Of a DNA stretch of 64,000 nucleotides, positions 54,553-64,000 are shown piece by piece. The DNA is from Selaginella moellendorffii. Its lineage: Eukaryota > Streptophyta > Lycopodiopsida > Selaginellales > Selaginellaceae. The first letter of the stretch is position 1; the number at the start of each line of letters is the position of its first letter. The notes under the pieces are model-generated. The model saw only the letters and a program-made list of their open reading frames with translations, was not told the origin of the DNA and did no database searches. The stretch spans positions 310,001 through 374,000 of the forward strand of contig NW_003314388.1 in NCBI RefSeq assembly GCF_000143415.4, read 5' to 3'. Position numbers and translations under genes: made by a program.

Positions 54553-56940
54553 CTTTGATTATTCTTAAAGAGTGCTTAATTTTGGGATTTTGGTTTAGAT
54601 TTAACTTTTGTAACATTTTAAATTTCTTCTCTTTTGATTGTTTTTTCATTTTTATTCATCTTTATAGTAGAGTAGTAGTTTCTTCCTTCTATGACTCTTG
54701 AGTAGCAATTAGTGCAATTGCTCAATATTATGCAATTGTAGTTAAACAATCATCTTGCTCTTACTGCCAATCTTTGTGTTTGCCCAGAGTTCTTTTGTAG
54801 GAATCCTAGGGTTGATGTGTACCATTAATTTGATCATTTTATTGTGATTGCTACCTATCATTTTTGGATGATGCTCCATATTTGTATGAATATCCCAATT
54901 GTCTCTAAAGGATGGCATGGCAGTGGTGTAATGGTTTCAATGCAACCACTCATGTAGATTGGAGTATTCTTTTAGACATCTTTAAATGCGCATTTGGACA
55001 TGTTACAATTGTGATGATGCTTTTTAACAATTGCATTATTTTCATCAAGGGCTATTTAAGTTAATTTTATTTTCATTTTTGGAGCCTCTTTCTTTATGCA
55101 AAGCTAAATATGTTAGAACAGATCAAATTAATTTCATCAAAGCATTGTGGGACTTGTGTATGCACTTGCTTTAGCCACCCTTGACAATGCTCTTCGATAG
55201 GCATAATATTATAAAATATTGCCTCTTCCACTTCTCATTATACGTCTTTCAGCTCCACTTTATGTGGGAGATGATCCTTTTCTGATAAAGGTTGATGTTG
55301 CTACTGCTTTTATTTAAGAATAAGGGTGAGAACTTGGTCAAGGCCATGATTTCTACTACTAAGCGTATGATGAGATTAGTCACATATTTCAGTGTTATCA
55401 ATGTTTTCTAGACTAGTGTCCCCCATTTCCTTCGTGGAGGCTTTGGTGTCAATTTCTTGTTAATGTTGTTATGGTGGAATGTCTTAACATAGTGATTTTT
55501 CTAGGAAGCAAGAAGTCAAGCAAGTAGTGGAGGGTTTTGCATAAATAAGTTCGTGGCCTTTCCATCCTTTTTTTGAGAGTACTATCAAAAGGTTCATTTA
55601 GCACTAATTCGTTAAATGTTTAATTTCCAAGCTTGTTTTTATAACAAAAGTCTCCTATTATTCTCTTTATGTTAATTGATATAAGTTTGAGTTTATCTTT
55701 TATTGCTCAGTTTATTCACATGTTACTATTTACAATTGTATTGTGTGGTAAAGCTAACCTTCATTTTCTATAATAATAGCCGTACATATGCATATGCACG
55801 GGATGAGATGAACCTACTTGACGTGATGAATTTTGATTTCATCTTGAGTATAAATTAGTTGTAATGCAATCATGCCAAATGTGATTTTGAGGCTTCTCCC
55901 TCTTCTTTCATACTTTCTCATATTTTTTCTATTCCTATCACTTCTATTCCCTTTTGTCTTTTCAATTTTACCTCTACTTTCTATTATGTTTCCATCATGC
56001 TCTTTTATTCCCCTTTTAGATCCCTTCAATGGTGTTTATGTTGTAGAGGTGGATTGACTCAAGAAAGAGTATTTTAATTTTTTCAATATTGATTTGTCAT
56101 TTGAGGCTAAGATTGCAACATGTCATTTTATTCTAACTAGGGATGCTCATCCAATCAAAGTTTCTATTTTAGTATTGGTCACTAAAGGAGATTATTATAT
56201 GTGAATGTCAAGGAGATGTTAGATAATGGTGTTATCTAAAAATCTTGGAGTTTATGAGTGTGTAAACCTTATCTTGTGATAAAGTTTAATAGGAGTATTC
56301 ACTTTTTTATTGACCATTATCTATTAAATGATGTGACTATCCTAGATATATACCCTCTTCTTCATATGGTTGATCTTTTAAATTGTTTAGGGGGAAGGCA
56401 TTAGTTCACTAAATTAGATCTTGCTTTTAGATATTAACAAGTGTTGACGGCCAAAGAAGATGTTTCTAAAACTATTTTTTATATACCATTTAATTTGTAT
56501 AAGTTTTTAGTGATGTCGTTCATTTTGAATAATGCTTTAATAATTTTCTAGTGGACGATGGATAAGGTTTTTTGCGATATGTTGGAGGTGACTATTGACT
56601 TCATTGATCCACTTGGAGGAGACATTTGAGGAGCATGTTCGTGATATTTATAAAGTGTTAAATCAATTGTTGGAAGTTAATTTAAAGCTAAAGTGATTGA
56701 AATGCATGTTTGGGTTCAAAGACATAATTTATCTTGGATGTTATATGTTTCATGAAGGTTTGCAAGTTGATCATAATAAACTTGTGGCTATTCTAAAGTT
56801 CTCTATTCCAAAGTGTTTGAATGATATCTAGCAGTTCTTAAGCAAGGTGCAATATCTCAGTTGTTTCATTGATTATCTTTTTGATCGTACTGTATCGTTG
56901 CTAACATTGTTGAAGTTATCAACATATCTTTTAGAGTGAA
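54553..56940 (+). pseudogene. Heavily decayed gypsy element (gag to RT)
   Basis: Follows the gypsy family of 25274-30238 from just after its primer site: the 5' leader (AGTGCTTAATTTTGGG), gag (near 54780-54900, PEFF...DVYH*FDHF), protease and the following HAKCDFEA-type text (near 55800-55900), then RT (56210-56935, TKLDLAF, FLVMSF, FIDD-like). It stops short of RNase H. Almost all codon losses fit C-to-T or G-to-A change. No LTR is visible on its left: repeat copy C abuts its leader directly. Confidence 0.82.
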
Positions 56941-59900
56941 AACCACTCTTGACCTCATAAGCTGAAAAGTTGAGCTCAATTTTCAATTGCCGTTTAATAC
57001 AAATATTATAAATTTTAAAAAATTAAGGTTATAGAAAACCTAAATTTATATTATATTTTCATAACTCTCTACATTTTATAAGGATATTTTAGAAGAGGCT
57101 TTTCATCCAAGAAGTTAAATATTTACTGTATGTTATTTTATTTAAGTTTTTTAAAACATAAAATAAAATTGTTAATGTTGGTAGTTTCAACTCTTGAAAT
57201 CTTTCTTCTCAGGGTAGTAATTTAAAGACTAGGAGCTGCAATATTCATCCTATTGCATAACACATCCAAACCATACAAAAGGTAAGAAAAGAGGATAATG
57301 AGAATAATGATTATATATTAAAGATAAAAGCAATGATAAATTGTGCAATAATTTAGGCGAAAATGAATTCCCTCCTATTTGTTTTAAAAAATTGTAATTT
57401 CATGATTTTCAAGAAATGCCCCATCTATTTTCTAGCTTTTTGTGGAAACAGTGGCGACAATCAGTACAACAACTTATACACGCTTACAACATATTGCAAT
57501 ATCATAGCCCCAAACTTCTATAAAATATGTTTTGAGATGGTAAAGACAAAAATAGATAGTATTATAACAAGAAAACTTGGAAGTATATGAAATGAAATGA
57601 ATATTTTAATATTAATTATATAAAGTATAAACGGTATATATTACCGATAAAGAATAAATATTAATAGTCTTGGAGAATATTATTAACTCCAAAAGTTTTA
57701 CAACTTAGCAGTAGTAAAGTTTGTTTAGTGTATATGAATGTCCACTTTAGGATCTTAGTGTAAAGTGTTGATGAAAATATAGTACATATATACCTTCCTA
57801 TATTTCTTGTGCTTAGTAAAGTTTGGTTATGTGTAAGGAAAGTATTGAATAACAATTGTGTATTCTCCATTTTCTATTATGACAATGTGCAATATTTTGG
57901 AGCAAAATAGTATTCAATATCAAGTCTGTGAAAGCTTTTTGTTCTAAGATCTATACTGATATCTTTACCAATAAAGAAAAATAACACTTTGAGTGAATAG
58001 TTTTTATGTTAGTAATAGAAGCTTGGGAATTGTACTCCATAAATATGCCACGAACTATTTCCTCAGCTACAATTGCTACTTCTTGAGCTAGTGGAGTCAC
58101 CTTCCTCTTTATCCTATTGTGTAACATCTCAACAAAAAGCCTTGTTCCTAGTATCTTCTTTTCTCGAATGCTAATGTTTTTTAAGATTGCTTTATAGCAT
58201 ATATCAAATCCAATAAACATGTTTTATATAAACTTATCTTCCTTTTCCTTGCCTCAAAATATACTAGCTCTAATATTTATTCTTAGAAAGATTCATAGTT
58301 CAAGTGGTTGGTTCTAATAAAAAAGGCAACATTAAAAGGCAAAAAAAAGAAAGAAGAAATAAGAAATTTCATCTCTTCTAACCACTCTATCCCATAGAAG
58401 GAAGTAGTATATTTTGGCCTTGTAAATGGCATAACATAAAGGAAAAATCTTGCAAAACTAACACTTAAATCCAATAATAATGGTGTCAGAGATAAGAGGA
58501 TTGATTGTAAACCTTTCAAAAAATATAAAATTTCTATAACTATTTTGATTACATGCTTCATCCATGCAATCTAAATGCTTACCATAGTGAATTATAGACA
58601 CTGTTCCTTCAAAATGCTGGAAGTGTGTGGTTTTGATCTTACACCAGTTTTAGACATCTTACTTAGTTTCCATCCCTTTTCGTTTAGAATTAGTGTTATT
58701 GATAAAAGGTTTTAGATAAAAAAATATATTACTATTGTAGCAAAATGGAAGCTAACTCATGGGTTTATATAAAAATAAATGTACGTTGACTGGGAAATGG
58801 GAAAAGTGGAAAGCATTATTAATAGCTTTGAATATTACTGAAGATGGAGCTTGTGAATTTGGGGCTAACTTTTCCACTTGAACTGGAAGAGGAGGAGAGG
58901 ATGATGACTAACTCTTTCTTCACATTCACTTTGGCTTAAACATTTTGATTGGAGATCCAAAAATTTGAATCTCCTTGGACTTTGAATTTTGCAAATCTTA
59001 TTATTATCCACCCTTGCCCACACTAGAAAGAGAAAATACCAAGTAGCAACTATATTAATGTTGTTGCAGATCACAACCTCTAACAAAATAGAGCCAAGAC
59101 GAAGATTAAAATGGCAATATAAATTTTTTTTAGAAAATGACTTTGAAACAACAAAAGCAGTGGGTGATCTCAAAAATGTAGAAAAACCTCTTCATCCTTT
59201 TTTATAGGTTTTGGAGTTCTCTATCTCCCTTATGCTACTTATAAAAATCTATAGTGAAACATAAATTGAGATTTAAGGAGAGCAATAAAAAGAATAATAA
59301 CAATGTACAAATGAATTTAAATACTATAGCATATCTAATATGTGTAACTGTGATAGTATTATCATGTGTTTTGTTGTCTATTGCATGCACACAAATCCTA
59401 GAAAAGGTTTTCAGCATGTGAAGTTTCATTGTTAGTGATGATAGTAATGACATTCTGCTTTGGTATGGAAATCCAAAATATCTGATCATGTGTAAAATAT
59501 CAGTAGTTTGTCAAATCTTTAGTGTTAGGTGATGTTAGTAATGATAATTCTTCATTCACATAGTTTTGATTCCTAATATGAGTTGAATTTTAGCCATATA
59601 TGCAAATACTACTCAATGACATTTAGAGTATGTGCCAATAATTTAGATTCATACACAATACAAAACAAATTTATGGATGAGGATTCATCCATTCATAGAT
59701 TGAAATAGTATAATATATTTAATATAAAAATGCAACATACAAAATTTATACTCTTTAAAGTTCTGTCATGAATCCAAAATTTGTGTGAAATCTTGTTGAG
59801 AATCCATCCTTTCTATATAATTGGGAAAACTAATATTAATTCTCCAATAACTTAAACATTGAAAGGTGCTATATATACCATCATTTATAAATTTTAAAAC

Positions 59901-59974
59901 AATTTACATACAATATCAATGTAACTTATGTTATTGACAAAATAAAATAGGGTTTAGGCTAAGTAGTTTTTGGC
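56941..59974. other. AT-rich stretch without a recognised gene
   Basis: Very AT-rich. The longest frames (57951-58220, 58283-58561 and 58865-59173, all on -) have no family motif and no good splice context. Probably old repeat DNA beyond recognition. Confidence 0.5.
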
Positions 59975-60985
59975 CTCGGAGCCCGAGGTTATTCAAATAA
60001 CCTTGGGCCCCCGGACACCAAAATTGCCTAAGCTTGAACTTGGGATCGCCACCTCAGGCAGTTTCTGGCCTCGAGAGCCCAAAGTTATTCAAATAACTTT
60101 GGGACCCTAGACCCCAAAACTACCCAAGATCAAGCTCAAGCTTGCCATCTTGGGCAGTTTCTAGCCTCGATAGCTTGAGGTTATTCAAATAACCTTGGGC
60201 CCCTGGACCCCAAAACTACCTAAGGTGGGCAGTTTCTGGCCTTGAGGGCCCCAAGTTATTCAAAGAACCTCGGGCCCCTGGACCCCGAAACTACCTAGAT
60301 CGAGCTCAGGCTCACCACCTCGGGTAGTTTCAAGGTCCAGGGACCCAAGGTGATTTGAATAACCTTAGGCCCTCGAGGCCAGAAACTGCCTAAGGTGGCA
60401 AGCCCGAGCTTGAGCTCAACTTCGGGCAGTTTCGGGGTCTAGGGGCCCGAGGTTATTTGAATAACCTTGGGCCCTCGAGGCTAGAAACTACCCGAGGTCA
60501 AGCTCGAGCTTGCCACCTGTCGCAGTTTCTAGCCTCAAGGGCTCGAGGTTATTCAAATAATCTCGGGCCCTTGGACCCCGAAACTGCCCGAGGTCGAGCT
60601 CGGGCTTGCCACTTCCAGCAGTTTCTAGCCTTGAGGGCCCGAGGTTATTCAAATAACCTCAGGGCCTCGGACACCAAAACTGCCTGAGGTTGAGCTCGGG
60701 CTTGCCATCTCAGGCAGTTTTTGGCCTCGAGGGCCCGAGGTTATTCAAATAACCTCAAGCCCCTGGACATCAAAACTGCCCGAGGTCCAGCTCAGGCTCG
60801 CCACCTCGGGCAATTTCTGGCCTCGAGGGCCCAAGGTTATTCAAATAACCTCGAGCCCCTGGACCCCAAAACTGCTTGAGGTCGAGCTTGGGCTCGCCAC
60901 CTCGGGTAGTTTCTGGCCTCGACGGCCCGAAGTTATTTGAATAACCTCAGGCCCTCGAGGCCAGAAACTGCCCGAGGTAGCTATA
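59975..60985. repeat. 96-bp palindromic satellite, about 11 units
   Basis: Core palindromes like GGTTATTCAAATAACC occur at about 59987, 60083, 60179, 60253, 60349, 60441, 60547, 60643, 60739, 60835 and 60934, mostly 96 bases apart. Around each core the arms (CAGTTTCTGGCCTCGAGGGC on one side, GACCCCGAAACTGCC on the other) are also inverse complements with few mismatches, giving a hairpin of about 70 bases. Three units (60349, 60441, 60934) carry the core as TTTGAAT, so they are inverted relative to the rest. GC-rich, unlike both flanks. Confidence 0.9.
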
Positions 60986-60994
60986 AGTGAGTAA

Positions 60995-61925
60995 ATTTTC
61001 CATTCTACTTTAATCACTTAATCACACCTCCGACCACTTGGAGGAGTCTCATTCACAACCTCTATAAGTCCTATTCTGAACTTGGGGCTTGCTAGCCTTG
61101 AGAATGTCATCCCTGTCACTTAACCTTTGCACTTGGTCTAAATGCTTCCCATGACCGACACTCAAAGGTACCACTGACATATTAGCCCGTTACATTAAGG
61201 CCATGCCCAATCACCTTTGCTGCACTGGTGGTCTAATACCCCTTGGATCACAGTCATGTCTCTCCAAGGTTGGGCCATCTGTCCATAACTGGTCATTTCA
61301 GATCCACTCATTAGCATCCTTAAGATGTTTGCAGACATGGGGAACAACTTTCCCTAATATCCTTTTTCAGTCCCCACTAAGTCCCTTTCTGTCCATGGCC
61401 GTGTTCGCCAACACTGCCCCTGGAACAAGGCACGTAGGCCTGACTTTTAAGTCCCACTATCCTTTGGGACTTCCTCACCATGTGACCATATTTTTAGTCA
61501 CTGCACTAGAGGATTGTTCCTCTTCCTTTTCACAGTCTAAGACTTTGGGACAACATTTCAAAACACTATGGCCTTACATAAGCCTCATAAGTACTCTCCC
61601 CACCTTTTGCCTTTTGGTGCTCTAGTCGTGGGATTAGAGTGAGGTTCTATTGAGCCATACCAGGTATCCAAGAAGGTAGTGCCACCCACACTTAGACTGG
61701 GAGCATCAACCATTCGATCTTCCGAGGAAACTACAGCCGGCTCTTGAACACTTCACCAAATTACCCCACTTGTCAGTCTGTATTCACTCTAGCTTTGGAC
61801 TTCCCAATGGTTATCCCATCACCCAACACCTGGGTATAGCCTTCCTGGGAAAAACTAGCCTTTCCTGGTTAAACTAGCTCCACTAAAGTCTTCCCCTTAC
61901 TATACTTTTGTAGCTCACCAAACCC
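60995..61925 (-). repeat. Dispersed repeat, copy D (inverted)
   Basis: Inverse complement of copy C (46311-46425 plus 53723-54552), uninterrupted, so it shows the site the LTR element entered as an empty site (GGGATAACCATTGGGAAGTCC near 61800-61825). The + frame at 61203-61625 is an artefact of this GC-richer copy with no family signal. Confidence 0.8.
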
Positions 61926-61974
61926 CTCAGGGTCTGAGAGACGAACACTTTGGGCTTTCACCCTCGGACTCAAA

Positions 61975-62310
61975 TTTAGACTTGGAATCAGGCTTGGCCT
62001 CGGTCTTGGGCTCAGCCTTGGTCTCGATTTCAGTTGCAGTCCCGGTCCCGATCTCGGTCTCAGTCCTAGTCCTAGTCCCAGTCTTAGTCTTGGTCCCAGT
62101 CCCGGTCCCGGTCTCGGTCTTGGTCCTAGTCCCGGTCCTGGTCTTGGTCCCAGTCCTGGTCTTGGTCTCAGTCTCGGTCTTGGTCTCAACCTCAGATTCC
62201 ATCTTGGGCCCTTCTCGGACTCCATCTTGGACTTTATCTCGGACTCCATCTCGAACTCCATCTTGGTCCATCTCAGGTCCATCTCGGACTCCTTCTCAGA
62301 CTCCACCTTG
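61975..62310. repeat. Hexamer-based minisatellite
   Basis: Runs of GGTCYY/AGTCYY hexamers (GGTCTCGGTCTTGGTCCC and variants) over about 220 bases, then a related ATCTCGGACTCC-type series. In frame on the minus strand it reads as Thr-Lys-Thr-Gly/Arg/Glu repeats over more than 100 codons (61927-62271), but the frame is open in several registers because the repeat is a multiple of three, so coding is doubtful. Confidence 0.85.
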
Positions 62311-64000
62311 GGCACTTCCATGTATCACATGTTGGTCTTTTTGTGTCCCTTTTTTAGAGACTCACTTATTGCTCGTTTCGTGCTCATTCTTCAAACACTT
62401 TATTGGGAGTTCCACTCCCACTCTAGACTTTTCGAGTTAGAGCTTTTAGTCCAAACGTGTTATGCTTATTTGGCTTTTGCTTCGGCCACTACCAGATGGC
62501 ACCCTTTCGGCTCCACTTTGGGGCATAGGGGTTTGTGTCTCACAACTCCACCTCCCATAGATGAAGTTTAATATCCTCATTGAATAGTAAATATTTTTAT
62601 AACCCCATTATGGGTTACCACTTCTTGTCCTTGGCACCTAATCAACCTCTGTCAATGGTTTGACATCGAAGGCTCACTATGCTTTGTCTATCCTCTAAGG
62701 AGCATAATCTCTCTAACATAGAGACTCATTCGATCACTTGTGCTAGTTGTTTCCCTTTTATTGGCTTAGTTTTTACTAAACCCATTAGAGGAACTATCTC
62801 CATCCCATTACTCATTCTCGAGTAGACTCAACTTCTATTGATGTAACCATTGCACTTTGGAACTTTTAATTTTGATTGCTCCTAATCAATTTCCTAGGTG
62901 TCTTCAACACCTTGCATTGCACATTTATTGCAAGCTCCACTCCCCCATCCTAGGAAGTTTTGTATTTGAGGACACCATCATCCTCTTTTCTATTTTATGC
63001 CACTCTAGGCACTAAGTTCCATTTACCCATAATTTGTGCTAGGGTTGTCCATGACCCTATCATTTAGCTACCTTGCCACTCCCTCCTTTGGAGCTTTTTC
63101 CTTTGCCAAATTTGAGCATTTGGGAACCCATCCTTGAAAACATATTTCCTTTCCCATGATTCGTTAGCATCCAACACATAAGTGTTCCTTGCTCAACTTT
63201 ATTGTTTGGATCTCTTTCAATAAATCCTATAGTTCAAACTTGGCCTCTAGTCTTTTGCTCCTATTTTTTGATTGTTACACTAAACACAAGATCACTACCT
63301 CCATCCTTGAGGTATCCTTTTGGTTACATAGCAAAGGCTCTGTTTTGCCAAATTTAAAGGGTATTCACCCCTAGTAAGTCTCCCCAATGTTTTCTACTCT
63401 AGGCTCTCTCTATGGCCCAACTTTGCAACCCACCCAAGGGTTTTCCTTGGAGACAATTTTTTTGAACTCATAATACCATTGTATCATTATAGTTCATTTC
63501 CATTAGATGTTCTTCCCACATAGTCACATTGACTAAGCCACACCATTATCAATAGTTCAAATCAACACTTTGAACAAGGAACTTTACTCCTCAACCTCAT
63601 AAGCACCTCGTCCTTGCTTAGTCAGAAGATCACCTAGTGATCTAATCTTAACACCTCAACAGGTTTGCTAATAAGTATTAGGTCTTCCAAAACTTTTAGG
63701 TTGTTAACTATGACCCCAGGGTCATCTCCCACACTTGGCAGTGCACCTAAGCCAGCCCTTCTGGCTAAGGATCAAAATTGGGTGTCCTCATCTCATTCAC
63801 CACGTCTTTGATGCTATTTGCACCAAAGTGTTCAAATTAGATATGCCGAGCTTTTACACTAAAAAATCTAACCGTGCATCACAACTTTGGGGCATCCTCC
63901 GCTTGGCGGTGTGCCCAAGCCAATCTCTTCATTGAGAGTCCATGACCACTGAAATATGAGCGTCCTTATATTACTATACCCTACTGATTTGGGACTCGAA
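62311..64000. other. Right end, no gene recognised
   Basis: T/C-rich sequence resembling the interior of non-coding retroelements. Short frames only (for example 63189-63374 and 63735-63935). No LTR, tRNA or gene seen. Confidence 0.4.

Noticed and set aside
61203-61625. 140-codon + frame as a gene
   Set aside because: Lies wholly in repeat copy D, and the equivalent in copy C is broken; no family motif.
61869-62321. Long minus-strand frame of Thr/Lys/Arg/Pro repeats as a gene
   Set aside because: The hexamer repeat keeps several registers open at once; no start context, intron or domain supports coding.
1-64000. CRISPR arrays, bacterial operons, riboswitches
   Set aside because: No regular short repeat-spacer pattern, Shine-Dalgarno context or prokaryotic operon layout; gene structure is eukaryotic throughout.

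Overview
The window looks like nuclear DNA of a seedless vascular plant, most probably the lycophyte Selaginella moellendorffii. The support is: plant-only or plant-typical families (a class VI receptor-like cytoplasmic kinase, a PLS-type PPR protein, a chloroplast two-CBS protein, a glycine-rich DUF1399 protein, a plant-type tRNA-Pro); introns mostly about 47-64 nt, as is usual for Selaginella; closely packed genes; and an abrupt change to nested LTR retrotransposons. The species name is inferred; the plant assignment is firm.

Genic part, 1-24 kb. In order: a receptor-like cytoplasmic kinase (1570-3717, +, 7 exons); a one-exon PPR protein (4393-5931, +); a frameshifted pseudogene with the layout of a Crinkler/RHS-type NTPase-nuclease (6005-7526, +); an unrecognised coding-like stretch (8149-9590); a tandem CGTTG-rich duplication (9971-11265); a broken copy of a DEAD-box helicase gene (12165-13053, -); an apparently intact 699-residue Crinkler/RHS-type NTPase-nuclease (13755-15906, -); the full DEAD-box helicase gene (16064-18224, -, RH17/Dbp7/DDX31 type); tRNA-Pro(AGG); a plastid CBS-domain protein (18524-19712, +); a GRDP-type protein (19897-22922, -); and a six-exon gene for an unrecognised 169-residue protein (23120-23889, -). 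Exon structures were built by hand from splice sites and reading-phase continuity, and every join keeps frame.

Duplication and transposons, 24-46 kb. The block from about 18.1 kb (helicase exon 1, tRNA, CBS, GRDP, 169-residue gene, AT-rich tail) occurs twice in direct tandem orientation: copy 1 at 18107-34163 and copy 2 at 34308-46278. In copy 1 the tail is split by an old LTR element (24384-32095), which itself contains a TRIM (24628-25220) and a Ty3/gypsy element (25274-30238, -). In copy 2 a decayed retroelement block (34607-39974) separates the tRNA from the CBS gene. All genes of copy 2 are broken. Sequence next to the transposons in copy 2 is rich in C-to-T and G-to-A changes, while sequence a few hundred bases away is nearly identical to copy 1.

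Repeat part, 46-64 kb. A complete LTR retrotransposon (46426-53717; 1143-bp LTRs, GATAT target duplication, initiator-Met-type primer site, polypurine tract) has no recognisable protein gene. It sits inside one copy of a roughly 0.9-kb dispersed repeat. A decayed gypsy copy, an AT-rich gene-free stretch, a 96-bp palindromic satellite, an inverted copy of the 0.9-kb repeat and a hexamer-based minisatellite follow.

Most unusual content: the plant Crinkler/RHS-type gene and its dead relative, both lying beside pieces of the same helicase gene; the coding-empty but young LTR element; the TRIM; and the palindromic satellite.
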